Shown here: positions 11,571 to 23,337 of the stretch, piece after piece
Numbering within the stretch: position 1 is the stretch's first letter
Layout: each line of letters opens with the position of its first letter
DNA from: Cephalotus follicularis
Lineage: Eukaryota > Streptophyta > Magnoliopsida > Oxalidales > Cephalotaceae
Direction: 5' to 3'
NCBI GenBank assembly: GCA_001972305.1
Contig: BDDD01001599.1
Coordinates: forward strand, 248,001 to 312,000
Length of the DNA: 64,000 bases
Notes under the pieces: generated by a model
What the model was told of the DNA's origin: nothing
Seen by the model: the letters and a program-made list of their open reading frames with translations, nothing else
The model's database searches: none
Translations under genes and position numbers: made by a program

Positions 11571-12515
11571 CTATGCATCTTGCAATTCGTCAAAAGAAAA
11601 ATTTACCTCATCTTCTTCCTCCTCAATTGCCATGAGAGCAAGATTTACTACCTCTTCATCACTTTCTTCTTCGGAGCTCGAGGAGTCACTATCATCCCAT
11701 GTAGCTACAAAAGATTTCTTCTTCTTGGATTGCTCTTTGCTTTTCTTGAATTGCTCTTTCCTTTTAAGATTCGGACACTTATTTTTTAAATGACCCGGCT
11801 TTTTGCACTTGTAGCAAGTTGGCTCTTCCTTTTTGCTTGATTCTTCATCTTGAGGGAACTTCTTTTTGAAAACCATTTTACCCTTTTGACTTTTCAGAAA
11901 CTTCTTGAATTGAGAAGTTATGAGTGCTATAACTCCATCTTCATCACACTCACTATCTTCCTTCGAGGCTTTTAAAGCAATAGATTTTTTCTTTTCGGTC
12001 TCCACATGCTCATGTCTTTTCATAGTCGTTTCATGCGTCACCAAGGAACCAAGGAGTTGTTCGAGTGGGAGAGTAGATAGGTCCTTAGCTTCCTCTATCG
12101 TCTTTACCTTTGGAGTCCAACTTCTTGGCAAGCACCTTAAAATTTTTCTAACAAGTTCTTGGTTAGAGTAATTTTTACCAAGATTTTTAAGAGAGTTAAC
12201 AATTTTAGTAAAGCGAGTAAACATATCACTAATACATTCATCGTCATGCATCAAAAAGAATTCATATTCATGTACAAGCATGATAATTTTTGTCTCCTTT
12301 ACTTGATTTGTGCCTTCATATGTAATTTTTAATAAATCCCACATTTGTTTTGCCGAATCACAAGAGGATATATGATTAAATTCATTTGGACCAACGGCAC
12401 AAAATAAAACATGTTTAGCCATTGAATTTAATTGAAGCACCCTAAAATCATTATCATTAAATTCATTTTCGGGTTTTATAGATTCTACTCCTTCTACCAC
12501 TCTCATAGGAACCAT
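11571..12515 (-). pseudogene. D gag: UBN2-type capsid domain plus CCHC zinc knuckle
   Basis: A 314-codon frame. Residues about 20-190 are the copia gag/UBN2 domain (VLQLNSMAKHVLFCAVGPNE, CDSAKQMWDLLKITYEGTNQ, FTRFTKIVNSLKNLGKNYSN, RKILRCLPRSWTPKVKTIEE). After a Lys/Glu-rich spacer comes the knuckle CYKCKKPGHLKNKCP (about 234-248), then a Ser/Glu-rich acidic tail. Upstream sequence of the same domain may extend towards 12690. The protein would coat the element's RNA. The frame is long, with at least one break separating it from the coil part. The sequence is better kept than in the surrounding element L. Confidence 0.85.
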
Positions 12516-12710
12516 AGGACCATTAACAATAATATTCCATAATTGATAGTCTAAGGATTATAAAAGGATAGTCATTCTTGTTTTCCAAAAGTTATAATTA
12601 TTTCCGTCAGAGAAGGGTGGTCTAGATATTGAGGAACCTTCCAAATTCATATTTAGGTTCATAGAAGTTGTCATGGATCTTTAAGATTCTAACAATTAAG
12701 AATAATGAAT

Positions 12711-12727
12711 CTACCGCTCTGATACCA
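12711..12727 (-). other. D primer-binding site (initiator-Met tRNA)
   Basis: The - strand reads TGGTATCAGAGCGGTAG two bases inside the LTR end (GGACTTTCA). It is a long, well-kept match to the complement of the initiator-Met tRNA 3' end. Confidence 0.92.
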
Positions 12728-12729
12728 AT

Positions 12730-14009
12730 TGAAAGTCCTATATGACAACCTTCTAAAGTTATATTGTTTGCGGAATAACAAATTAAACTAACGGAAATCA
12801 AATAAACATACAAGAATCAAATAAGCAATCAAGAAAAATTAAAACAGTTGCACAAGTAATAAAGAGAGAGAGTTAGAGAGATGCAAACGAAGTTTTAGAG
12901 TGGTTTGTCCAATCTCATGCCTACGTCCACTTTCTCAAGATAGCTCCTTGAGGTTCCACTAGAGATCACTAGTAAGCTTTGATTTTGGGTTGTGGGTGGA
13001 AATCAAAGAAACACCTTACAAGGTTTCACTCCCCTCCGATAATCCTACTAAGGGTTCACTCCCCTTGATTATCTCTCTTAGGGTTCACTCCCCTATTACA
13101 ATGAAAGGTTGTTTTGAGTTTTGAGATTTAGATATAACCTCTACAAGGTTAGATATGAAAGTTACAAAGTACTTGACCCAAACTTTAAGTGGATATGAAA
13201 GGGTAAGTTTTTTTTTCCTTCAAGTTCTTCTCTTTTGTTATATAGATGTGCAAGCTGAGCTCTTGAGATTAGATGTTCAAAGTTTTTTTGTTCTCCTTTT
13301 GATATTGTGTTTTATAGCTGAATTTGAATTGTTGGAGGTTTTCAATTTTGTCTTGAGAAGTGCTTCTTTTTGTCTTGAGAATTGGTCCTTCTGCCTTGGA
13401 AGTTGTAGCTTTAGTCTTGGGACTTGATACTTCAGTCTTGGGACTTGATACTTCAGTCTTGGGACTTAATACTTCAGTATTGGGACTTGTTACTTGAAAC
13501 GGTGCTTAAAGAGTGGTCCAGTAAATTTCTGCCCGCGCGCAAAGCGTTGCCAGAGTTACACTAAGTGTCGACGCTTATGTTACTGTTAGAAGTTTGAATT
13601 TGAATTCTTCGCTCAATCCGCTGGCGCTTTGTTGCAAGTGTCCACTGTTTGGCATAAAGCGCTGACACTTTCCATGAGCATTGCCACTTTGAGTTCCTCA
13701 ATTGGTTCCACAAGTCTCTGTTTTTAACCGCTGATACATAGCTCTTGAGCGTTGATGCCTTAGTACAAACCGTTGACGCTTTCCACTAGACAGTCGAAGT
13801 TTTAAGCAATTTTAGCTTAGAAGAGTTCAACTGTTGGCACTTTGCTTGTAGCCTTCATATCTTTGTTAAGCGCTGACGTTTTGCTCAAAACCGTCGGCTC
13901 TTTGCCCTGTTACTGCACTTCTTTATTTTGTTTTTCTTGCTCAGAAAGTAACAATGTTAAATGCAAATATGTAATCATTAAAAATCAAGATTGAGACTAA
14001 AAGTCAACA
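12730..14009 (-). repeat. D right (5') LTR
   Basis: It is collinear and nearly identical with the left LTR but has four instead of three units of the 21-bp tandem repeat (13410-13495). It ends next to the primer-binding site. The motif cluster is at 13530-13900. The open frame at 13155-13427 is LTR sequence, not a gene. Confidence 0.88.
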
Positions 14010-15430
14010 GTATAGGACAGCTAGACCGCCCTTGTAGACTTGAATCGGTTAAATCAAGTCAACTAGTCATTCCCAATGGTAAGTGACATTGAGCGCCTAT
14101 CAAGTCGAGTAGATCAATCAAGTCAAGTATATCAACTCTAATCAAATACAATCACATCAAGTCAATTAAATCCTATAGAGTGTGTGACCTCGTCTGCACA
14201 AGTCAGGTCAAATCAAGTTTAATGGCAATCTAACCCCCTAACGGTAGTCCTGTAGATTAATAAATTAAACCTACTAGTCCTGCTTAGTGGTAAGTGCCAA
14301 CTAAGAGACTACTCAGTGGTAGGATCCGTTTGAGCACATACAAATACGTAATTACCACTCGTGTGCAGACATGGTGGTAAGTGCCACCAGGTGCATCCTC
14401 AAATAATCAGGATTCATCATGTACGCGACGACAGGTACCATCAAGTGTGTTCACAATGATAAATGCCACTGGAGGGGATCAAATAGTTTTGCCCGTAGGC
14501 GGCTCAAGTGTAAGCATAGTAGGAGGTTGGTAACGATCCAATCAGGGAGAGTAGATGGTAAGAACGATCATCTCACATCCTAACTATGGTCGCGAGGTAA
14601 CTTTAATAGGAACGATCAAGTCAAATCAACTATCCATTAGGTGGCAAGTACCTAATCAGAGGGAACAGATGGCTGTATAACCAATGCCCTAGTTTCCTGA
14701 CTAGATAGCACTAAGCACCTATGGTACAATCAAACATCTAGTCAAATCAAATCAAGTATAAAAGCCAACAAGCAGCGAACACCGATCAGGGAAAATAGAT
14801 GAGCATGAAGTCATCCTATGGCCAGCTCAACTGGAAGTCGCTAACACTCCTATGGTCACAGTCAAATCAATCAAGTGTTAATCAACACGATCACACAATC
14901 GTAAGGTACAAAGAGTCGGTGGATAGGTGGACCGTAATCCCAAATCAGTTAGTCAAGCAATGCTACTTGTTCGTGAATTTTAAATAATCGCAAGTGGACG
15001 GGTCGCGTGTAGTCACGGGTCAAACTCAAGGCGAAACTATCTAGGTGATTTTCAATTTTAATCTAGGCAAAGTGTATGTTTTGAATGACAATTTATCATT
15101 ATTCTCAATGAAAAAAATAACAATAAAAATAGAACTAAAAAATAAAAATAAATGCAACGATTAAAGTTAACTAATAACTTAAAATTAAAGAATTTAAACT
15201 AAAAATGCAAATATATAAAGATACTCAAAACATAATTAAATAAAATTAGAACAAAGAAATTAAGATGAAATAAAATCAACTAGGCACAATTAACTCAAAA
15301 AGAGAATAAAAACTTAGGGTCAAGAATCCACCTTGTATTTCCAATTAATTTCGATAATAATCAGCCTCATTTTATTACGTGACATAACTAGGTCAACAAG
15401 AGTTGTGGTAAAACAAACAAACAACTCTTC

Positions 15431-15927
15431 TGATATGGGGAAAATATCATTCTAAAAATACCGCCACGTGTCATCGAGAAAACAAGACAAGTGTTATCCA
15501 AAGCTATAGACACGTGGACAAGCATTTATAATCTGAGAAGATAACGCACAATAACGCTCCGGCGCCAAATAAGGGAAATGGCAAGATACTCGGCATTTCC
15601 TTAGGGGTACAATAATCATCTCCACAAGTTAAGCAAGGCAATTATGACCAGGCACTATAAATACAACAAAGCAACACATTACATAGGTCATCCATTTTTA
15701 CTCTCTAAAGAACCTTTGTATTGCCTTCACTGCCTTTACTGACTTTAGCATCGGAGAGTCCCCGGCATTGAAACCTCCTGGACCTTCGTCTAGTTTGTTC
15801 TTTTTGTGCAGGAAAGGCAATCAAACACTCACAAAAATATCATCTCTCGGAGGATTAGCAGCGTTTCCTCTACAAATCAAAGTCCCACACGTGGGATACT
15901 GTTGAGGAGTTGATTTCAACATCAACA
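15431..15927 (+). repeat. E 5' LTR
   Basis: 497 bp from TGATATGG to CATCAACA. It shares the blocks GCATTTCCTTAGGGGTACA and CACTATAAATACAAC with the 3' LTR and, more distantly, with K's LTR. It ends beside the primer-binding site. Confidence 0.92.
15656..15664 (+). promoter_or_regulatory. TATA box of E 5' LTR
   Basis: TATAAATAC within CACTATAAATACAAC, about 270 bp before the LTR end. It is conserved in E's 3' LTR (25841) and in K's LTR (60294), as expected for the element's own promoter. Confidence 0.7.
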
Positions 15928-15947
15928 GTTGGCGCCGTCTGTGGGAA
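15928..15947 (+). other. E primer-binding site (TGGCGCC type)
   Basis: GTTGGCGCCGTCTGTGGG immediately follows the LTR. This class of site is usual for Tat elements and differs from the initiator-Met sites of L, D, C and J. Confidence 0.8.
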
Positions 15948-15981
15948 ACACTTCAAAAAGCTTTCAAACCAAGATTGAATC

Positions 15982-16173
15982 ATGCCTCCAAGAAGAAACA
16001 ACAACAACTCCATGGCCGATGGCAGTCGGGTTCCCACTGGAAACAATCAGCCACCTACCACTGGTCAAGTTGCCACTACCGAGCAAGCTCCCATTACTAG
16101 GGAGCAATTCAGTCAACTGCTCCAGGGAATGGAGCGTCTTACCAACCTGTTGGCAACCAACCTAGCCAACTAG
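15982..16173 (+). pseudogene. E gag N-terminal leader
   Basis: The start MPPRRNNNNSMADGSR is followed by APITREQFSQLLQGMERLTN. The homologous start in K (60599) reads MPPRKNNNN and ITGEQFNQLIKGVERLTDLL, which supports this as the native gag start. It is Asn/Gln-rich and probably disordered. Degraded gag-leader sequence continues to about 16680 (SRKTRNIEDVEKS, then EIEKRLQGAEQSK on + frames). Confidence 0.75.
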
Positions 16174-16767
16174 AACCAGGTCAGACCAAGCTGACCAATC
16201 ATTTGAGAGCAATCTGGTCCTAGCAAGCCAGTCGTGGAGATTCAATAGCCCCAAGGAGCAAGGTGAAACCCGCAAAGGAGGGCCATGCGCCCCCCAAGGC
16301 GTTCAGGGGTTGATAACCCCTGAGGAGGAGACCAGAGATTAATAAGTCTCTGAGGGAAGAGTCCTCAACTTCCAGGGATCACAACAACAATCCTCAGTTG
16401 AAGTATTCCAAGCAGGAACCAATGGAAGTGGATCGCCCAGCAGATGCCGAGGAGACCGGAGTGCGCTCCAAAGCTTCGCGCAGGACTGAAACATTGCGAT
16501 GTTGGACCATTCGGCCACACTAGCGGGGCAGTCACAAGTTTCTAGCAAGACTAGGAACATTGAGGATGTGGAGAAATCCATGAATAGGAGGCTAGCTGAG
16601 ATAGAGAAGAGGCTCCAAGGAGCCGAGCAGTCAAAGGGGTACTTGTCTGAGGTATGAAATATCAATGCCACTCCTTTCACATCCAAGATAATGAAGGACC
16701 GTATCCCTAGGGGGTTCTGTTTCCCAAGTACGAAGGAGTACGAGGGGTCAGCGACTCAATCTAGCAT

Positions 16768-17433
16768 GTGTGCTACTATAAACAAATCATGTTAGTGCAC
16801 CAGGCCTTGGACGCGATCCTTTGCCGAGGATTTCAGGCAACATTGACTGGAGTAGCCCAGTCATGGTATTCCACCCTTCTAGTGGATTCAGTGGCGAATT
16901 TTGAGCAGTTTACGGAACTGTTTGTCACCAAGTTCCTCAACAGCACCACGCAGAGGAGGACTTCGAGTCTTCTAATCAATGTGATGCAGGGGATGGATGA
17001 GTCCCTAAAAGACTACCTCACTAGGTTTAACAAGGAGTCTCTGACAATGAAAGACCTAGAGCCGTCCTTCGCTTTAGCAGCTCTGAACAGTGGACTGAAG
17101 GATTACTCGCCCTTCACTTTCTCTCTAATGAAGAAACCTGCTCAGGACATGGCAGATCTGCTAAGGAGAGCAGAAAAGTACGTCAATGCCAAGGAGGCAA
17201 TGGCCGCTAAAAAACAAAAAACTTCCTGGTCGGGTCATCAGCGGAGAAAGGGGAACACTTACGAAGTGCTCCCGGGAAGAAAGAGAAGAGGAATGAGAGG
17301 TCAGAGCTATCCAAGGACAACCTCAGGCACAAGCTCTCCAGGAGAGAGGAGTCACCAAAGGGAGGGACACCAATCCCGACCTACAACAACTTCACCCCTC
17401 TCTTGGAGACACACACCAGGATACTTGTTGTAG
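16768..17433 (+). pseudogene. E gag capsid-like domain
   Basis: A frame with the retrotransposon gag pattern of Tat elements: FQATLTGVAQSWYSTLLVDS, ANFEQFTELFVTKFLNSTTQ, SLKDYLTRFNKESLTMKDLE, FALAALNSGL and DLLRRAEKYVNAKEAM, followed by a basic, Gly/Arg-rich tail. The same domain is at 61491 in K with only modest change. It would assemble the particle. The nucleocapsid-like end (HDTKKYRHLKN type) follows in another frame at about 17500-17580. Confidence 0.85.
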
Positions 17434-17899
17434 AGAAAGACAAAGTCTCAATTCAATGGCCAGCACCATTGACATCCACGCCAGAGAAGAGGGACTCAGA
17501 TAAATATTACCGGTACCATCGTGACCACGGGCACGACACAAAAAAGTACAGGCATCTAAAGAATTAGATTCAGGACCTAATTCAGAGAGGTCATCTACGC
17601 AAGTATGTGATAGGAACGCTCCCGAAGAAAGGAGGGAGCATAGAGAGGAAGCTCCACAGCAACCAGAGGAGCAGCAACCCATAGGTGTCATCCACACCAT
17701 CTCTGGAGGGGTCGCATCTGGTGGCGATCATAACAAGTCTAGAAAGGCCTATGTAAGGCAAACCTTTGCTAGGCAACAATACCAGCATAGCAAAATGTTG
17801 AAGACTGGTGGATATGAGGAGGTTATATCCTTCTCCGAGGCAGACTATGAGGGATTACGTCTCCCTCGTGATGATCCAGTGGTGGTGACTCTTCAGGTA

Positions 17900-18372
17900 G
17901 CGCTATTCACTATAAAGAGGATCCTCATTGATAGTTGAAGCTCGGTGGATATCCTGTACAAGCATGCTTTTGATCAACTGAGGATATCGACCGACCAACT
18001 TAGGCCCGTAAAAACTCCTCTGATAGGCATTGCATGAGAGATGGTCCATCCTCTAGGATCCATCGACCTCTTCGTGGTAGTAGGCACGGCACAGGCCAAA
18101 CTCAAGTACAGATGACATTCCTGGTGGTTGATACACCAAGCCCTTATAATGCTATAGTCAGGCGGCCAGGTATGAATTTGATGGAGGCGATAGTGTCCAC
18201 GAGACACTTATTAGTGAAGTTCCCAACCAGGTTTGGCGTGGGGAAAGTCCGAGGAGACCAACAGGTAGCAAGGCAGTGTTACAAGACTTCCATAATGGAC
18301 AAGGGAAAAGAGAAGGCCTTGCCCATAGCTAATGTGGAACTCAGAGGAGAGGTGGAGCCTGAGCATCCATAA
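17900..18372 (+). pseudogene. E aspartic protease region
   Basis: + frames show LIDxGSSVDILYKHAFDQLR at about 17925-17990, the Tat retropepsin active-site region (usually DNGSSADIL). Then the open stretch 18034-18372 has VQMTFLVVDTPSPYNAIVRR, then MEAIVSTRHLLVKFPTRFGV and VRGDQQVARQCYKTS, the classic end of the Tat protease. The region is broken, so I list it as parts rather than as one gene. Confidence 0.75.
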
Positions 18373-18393
18373 CCTATTAAGGATGTTGTACAG

Positions 18394-19200
18394 GTGCCCT
18401 TGGATGAGGGCAACACAGAGAAAGTATTCCAAGTCGGCTTACAACTTGGAGAGGTGGAGAAAGAGGAACTAATAAGGTTCCTCAAAAGAAACAAAGATGT
18501 GTTTGCTTGGTCGGCAAAGGAAGTCCATGGGATCAGCCCAGAGGTAATTGTGCATAAGCTAAGCGTGGATCCTATGAGACCTCCAACCAAGCAAAAGAAA
18601 AGGAACTTCGCTCCTGAGAGGCAACAAGTAATGGCAGAAGAGGTGAGCATGCTATTACAAGCATGGTTCATTAGGAAAGTGCTTTACTCAGACTGGCTGG
18701 CAAACCCGATCCTGGTCAAGAAGGCAAATGGCAAGTGGAGGATGTGCATAGACTTCACAGGCTTAAACAAAGCTTGCTCAAAAGATCGCTTCCCCCTCCT
18801 GAAGATTGATCAGTTGGTGGATGCGACCTCGGGTTACAGAATGTTAAGCTTCTTGGACACGTACTCGGGATATAATCAAATCCATATGTATGGGCCTGAC
18901 GAGAACAAGACAGCTTTCATCACGGATAGGGGCATGTATTGCTACAAGGTCATGCCCTTCGTATCGAAGAATGCAGGGGGACCTACCAATGGTTGGTCAA
19001 TAAAATTTGTGAGCCTCATATCGGATAGAATATAGAGGTATACATTGACAATATGCTCGTCAGAACACCAGCAAGGAGTCCCCACATTAAAGACTTGGAG
19101 AAAACTTTTGAGGAGCTGAGAAGGTACAAAATGAAACTTAATCCTTCTAAGTGTACTTTTGGGATCACTTCTGGCAAGTTCGGTCTCGAGTAGAGGGATA
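18394..19200 (+). pseudogene. E reverse transcriptase
   Basis: The open stretch 18394-19035 contains RFLKRNKDVFAWSAKEVHGI, then IVHKLSVDPMRPPTKQKKRN, NGKWRMCIDFTGLNKACSKD, DATSGYRMLSFLDTYSGYNQ and NKTAFITDRGMYCYKVMPF, all standard Tat RT motifs in order. RT sequence continues to about 19200 (KMKLNPSKCTFGITSGKF). The catalytic region is degraded. The domain family is certain; the copy is a fossil. Confidence 0.9.
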
Positions 19201-19343
19201 GAGGCCAACCCAAAGAAAATTTTAGCGATTCAGAGCATGAGGCCTCCTTAGACTATCAGGGGTATACATAAATTGAATGGCAAGATAGCAGCACTGAGCA
19301 GGTTCGTTTCAAAATCAGCTGAGAGTGCCTTCCTTTCTAAAAG

Positions 19344-19845
19344 GTGCTGAGAGATCCTAAGGGATTTTCTTGGTCTGACGAATGTCAAGCAGCCTTCGAA
19401 AAGTTGAAGGAATACCTGGCTTCCCCTCCTCTGATATCAAAGCCGACGGATGGGGAAGACTCATATTTGTACCTTGCGGCAACAGTAGGCGCAGTGAGTG
19501 CAGTGCTTGTCAGGGAAGAGGAAAAAATTCAGAGGCCAGTGTACTATGTCAGGAAGGCCTTGAATGACGCTGAGGGGAGGTATCTAGAAGTAGAGAAATA
19601 CGCGTATGCTCTGATTATAGTTGCGAGGAAGTTAAGGCCATACTTTCAATCCCATACCATCAAAGTCTTAACTGACAAGCCACTAAGACAAGTGTTGGCG
19701 AAGCCAGACCTATCGGGCAGATTGATCAAATGGTCGGTCGAATTGGGAGAGTATGACGTGAAGTACGAAACCAGGCCAGCAATAAAATCACAGGTCTTGG
19801 CTGACTTTGTAGGAGACCATACACTTACGGAGTGTATGGAAGAAT
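19344..19845 (+). pseudogene. E RT connection and first RNase H
   Basis: The first part of a 291-codon frame. It reads FSWSDECQAAFEKLKEYLAS, YLYLAATVGAVSAVLVREEE, RPVYYVRKALNDAEGRYLEV, EKYAYALIIVARKLRPYFQS and VLTDKPLRQVLAKPDLSGRL. This is the usual connection plus RNase H of gypsy pol, ending in the KSQVLADFVGDHT linker. It is well kept over its whole length. Confidence 0.9.
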
Positions 19846-20455
19846 ACACCTCTGAAGATGAGAAGGGGTTATGGAAACTTTCAATGGATGGCTCATCCTG
19901 TGTCTCTGGAAGTGGGGCGGGTTTAGTGCTGACTAGTCCAGACGGGTGGACCTTGGAGTATGCTCTAAGATTCGGGTTTAAAGCCACGAACAATGAAGTC
20001 GAATGGGAAGCTATAATCACCAGGATGATAATTGCAAGACACTTAGAGGTTCAAAAAATAAAAGCCTCTAGTGATTCTCAACTGGTAGTTGGTCTGGTGA
20101 GCGGGGAGTATGAAGCCAGAGAAGATTCCATGGCTAAATACTTAGTACACGTTCAGAATTTGAAATCGGATTTCCAAGTGTTCAAAGTTTTGAAAGTGTC
20201 CAGAGCAGAAAACTCCTGAGCAGACCAGTTGTCTAAACTAGCCATAGCGGAGGAATTAGAGAAAACTCAAACCGTGCTAGTGGACTATCTTGATAAGGCC
20301 ACCATTTCAAATATGGATGTGATGGACATAGATGTATCACAGGAGCCAAACTGGATGACTCCATTTATCAGTTGGCTAAGGGATGGAATTTTGCCAAAGG
20401 ACCTAGATGAGTCAAGAAGATTGGTGTACAGATCAAACAGATACCATTTCTGAGA
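19846..20455 (+). pseudogene. E second, archaeal-type RNase H
   Basis: The second part of the frame shows WKLSMDGSSCVSGSGAGLVL, then NNEVEWEAIITRMIIARHLE and SSDSQLVVGLVSGEYEAREDSM (as three blocks), the aRNH signature (D, E and D positions) of the Tat lineage. A further stretch at 20229-20453 holds the linker to integrase (SKLAIAEELEKTQTVLVDYL, then PNWMTPFISWLRDGILPKD). T1 carries the same domain at 7230. Confidence 0.88.
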
Positions 20456-21595
20456 AGGGATCCTCTATAAAAGGTCATTTTCTTTTCCTTGGCTGAGAGG
20501 TTTGACCCCCTCAGAGGCCGATTATGCTCTGAGGGAAGTTCATGAAGGAGTATGCGCAATCACACGGGGGGCAGAACCTTGTCCAACAAATTGTTGAGGT
20601 AGGGCTATTTCTGGCCTACCATGCACCAAGATGACATCAACTTTGTAAGAAAGTATGATAAGTGTCAGAGGAACGCCAAAATAAGCAAAAGGCCTTCAAA
20701 GCCTTTGACATTTATCACGGCCCCTTGGCCCTTTGCACAATGGGGAATGGATTTTGTCAGACCACTTCCAATAGCAACTGGGCAGAGAAAGTACCTCATT
20801 GTGGCAGTGGATTACTTTACCAAATGGATAGAAGCCGAGCCACTAGCCACAATAATAGAGAAGAACATGGAGAGCTTCGTCTGGAAATCAATCATCTATA
20901 GATTCGGAGTCCCGAGGATAATAGTCTCAGATAAAGGGAAACAATTTGATTTCCAAGCATTCTGTGACTTTTGCAAACAATGGAGAATTGAGCATAGGAT
21001 TGCTTTAGTATCCTACCCTAAGAGCAATGGACAAGCCGATGTGATTAACAGACAGATCATCTCGGGCTTAAAAAAGCGCCTTGAAGACAGCAAGGGTAGA
21101 TGGACAGAGGAGCTACAAAGTGTACTATGGGCGTATAGAACCACTCCTCCAACCACAACTGGAGAGTCCCCATTCAGCCTTTGTTTTCGAGCAGAAGCTA
21201 TGATACCGATGGAAATTGGAATGCATTCACCTAGAGTAGTGCATTTTGGTGAAGAAAATAATGAAAAAGGATTGAGAAATCTTCTCGACCTAATGGAAGA
21301 GCTCAGAGATAAGGCAGCCATCAAAGTAGCAGCCTATCAACAGAGGGTGATTAGTTACTACAATAAAAGAGTAAATCCCCGACCTCTAAGGGAAGGAGAC
21401 CTACTCCTCCGCAATGCGGCTATTGCTGATCCAACCGGTACCTAAGGAAAATTAGCTTCTAATTGGGAAGGGTCATATAAGGTGAAAAGAGTGCTCTGAC
21501 CAGGAACATTCAAACTTGAAACTCTGGGGGGTAAAGAGATTCCTAGAGCTTGGAATGCCGAGCATCTGAGGAAGTACTACAAATGATTGTTGTAA
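20456..21595 (+). pseudogene. E integrase
   Basis: The zinc-binding region begins near 20540 (ALREVHEGVC type), followed by the open stretch 20621-21445. It has DKCQRNAKI (Cys pair), APWPFAQWGMDFVRPLP (first catalytic Asp), DYFTKWIEAEPLATI, FGVPRIIVSDKGKQFD (second Asp), SNGQADVINRQIISGLKKRL and WAYRTTPPTTTGESPFSLCF. The C-terminus runs on to about 21590 (EIPRAWNAEHLRKYYK). It is a typical Tat integrase without a chromodomain. Confidence 0.9.
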
Positions 21596-21907
21596 GTTTG
21601 TACATATTCAAGAATATCAATAAAGTTGAATTTTTTCACCAAAAAGTGCTTGTTCAAGATCATAGTTCCAAGTTTGCAAGGGACCGGAGGCCCAATGTTC
21701 AAGTCCATAAACCTTTTAACAGTCGCTGATAAGTTCCCTCAGCCAAGAATCTTTAATACAAGCTTGTCCAACCACGCTCCCAAGGGAGCAATCAGAGCAG
21801 GCCTTCAAACAGGACCAAAGCTCTCCAAGTCTCACGAAGACTCGAAACTCCTAAGGGAATAAACAAATATGGGCTAAAGTCTTGAACAGACTGAGGTCTT
21901 GAATCAC

Positions 21908-22043
21908 TAAAGACTCCTTCCGAGGAGCACAAAGACTCCTTCCGAGGAGCGCTAAAGACTCCTTCCGAGGAGCACAAAGACTCTTTCTGAGGAGCACTAA
22001 GACTCCTTTCGAGAAGCACTAAAGACTCCTTCCGAGGAGTGCC
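21908..22043 (+). repeat. Minisatellite CTCCTTCCGAGGAGC in E (about 7 units)
   Basis: Units of about 20-25 bp built on AGACTCCTTCCGAGGAGCAC. The core CTCCTTCCGAGGAG is self-complementary at its ends (CTCC/GGAG). It lies between the end of pol and the 3' ends of the antisense ORFs. K has a longer array in the same place (62757-63040). From 22044 to 22640 I see no gene, only leader-like noncoding sequence shared with K. Confidence 0.85.
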
Positions 22044-22650
22044 TAAAGTTTATCAATAAAAGACTTCTAAGGAAGCAATAAGACTCCCAAGGGAGCAAAC
22101 ACCGGTCGAAAATTCCATGAGAACTTGTCCAACCAAACCAAATCGTGTTTTGAGAGGTGAATCCATAAGAACTCGCAATGATCAAGTTCGTTGGGCTAAG
22201 CACTTTGAAACAAGTGTCCCTACGAGGACTGCAAGCTCAAACGACCTGGTTGGGAAAATCCTGACTAGATGAGATCCTGCTCGGCAATTCCGTAAGAACT
22301 AGTCCGAACATACCTAAAACTTGATCTGCGAACACTTAAGAACTCGTAAAGATCAAGTCTTTTTGCCTAAGCATTTTTTATACGAAGTGTCCTATGGGGA
22401 CTAGAAATCTTAGATAGCTCGGTTTGAAAAATGTAAGACCACAATACACAAAGTCTATAAGTTATACTAAACTAAAATCCCTAAGGGGAATTATAATGCT
22501 CAAATGAAGCACAAGTCAAGTTCTATTACTTACATTAAATTATCCTAAGTGAATTGTAAGTACTCGAATAGAGCTCAAGCATACAATGCGAAAAATATAG
22601 AAGATCATAAAGAAAAGATCCGAGCTTCCAAAAGTATTGTATTTTATTAA

Positions 22651-23307
22651 TCAAAAGAGAATTACATTGCAAAGGGAAAGGTACAAGTTACAACACTGAA
22701 GAGGGGAGGGATCATGTTCATCCTCTGGAAACGGCGCAGTGAGTGGTTTGAAAACAGGAGGCTGAGGAGCAACAAGCTCTGAAGAAGGTGGCAAAGAAGA
22801 AGGGTCTGCAACGGGATCCGAGGATAAGATAACCAAATCTGGGGACCCGGTTCTCTGTCCCTCTTCCCAAGCAGGGCGAGCTCCCTCTCCTAGGGCAAGC
22901 CCAACTTTCTCTTCCTCCTCCTTGATCCCATCTGGATAGAAATCGAAAGTATCAGTAGTTGGGCAGCAGACGATGCCAGTCAAAGGAACCTTGGGATGAA
23001 GAGATGAAATCCAGTTCCGACAAGCGTAGAAGCCCCGATGAAAGTACTCAGCAGACTCCTTGAATACTTCCTCGTCAAAAGGTGAAGAAGCTTTAAAGTC
23101 CTCCACAGAGGCCTCCATCAGTGAACGGAATTCATCTGAAGACTTGAATTCCTCAAGGGCCTTACCCACTGCTTTCTTCACCCGAGCTCCATCCCTGCTC
23201 TGGTAACCTTCAAATTTCTCCTCCATTCCACGGTACATGTCGCCGACGAGTGCAAGGTCCTTCTCCATTGCTTTCTTCTCATCCCTCTCCATCTCCAAAG
23301 CCTCCAT
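22651..23307 (-). pseudogene. E antisense ORF, 3' part (acidic, coiled)
   Basis: An antisense frame of about 218 codons. The N-terminal half is helical and charged (ERDEKKAMEKDLALVGDMYR, KKAVGKALEEFKSSDEF). The middle is FDEEVFKESAEYFHRGFYAC, and FDFYPDGIKEEEEKVGLALG follows. The end is Ser/Pro-rich (SLPPSSELVAPQPP). K's antisense frame (63736-64000) has the same FDYYPEG and PSSEL ending. It is the 3' portion of a gene carried backwards in Tat elements. I do not know its function. Confidence 0.7.
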
Positions 23308-23337
23308 GGCCTACTTCTTCTCCTCTGAGATGGATTC

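Larger units (their letters stand above)
9156..14009 (-). mobile_element. D: gag-only Sirevirus-like Ty1/copia element (TR-GAG type)
   Basis: It is bounded by an exact 5-bp target duplication GTATA (9151-9155 and 14010-14014). Two LTRs of about 1.27 kb flank a 2.3-kb interior. The interior has an initiator-Met primer site next to the right LTR, a gag gene on the - strand and a purine tract beside the left LTR. No protease, integrase or RT is present. The LTRs are very alike, so this is one of the younger insertions. It would have needed enzymes from an autonomous relative. Confidence 0.9.

Noticed and set aside
12711-12730. tRNA gene fragments (initiator-Met-like words at 12711, 35250, 37649 and 54286)
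   Set aside because: Only 12-17 bases complementary to the tRNA 3' end, each directly beside an LTR terminus: these are primer-binding sites.
18942-21324. Antisense frames through E's RT, RNase H and integrase
   Set aside because: Shadows of well-recognised sense pol domains; unlike 22651-25075, they match no antisense family.
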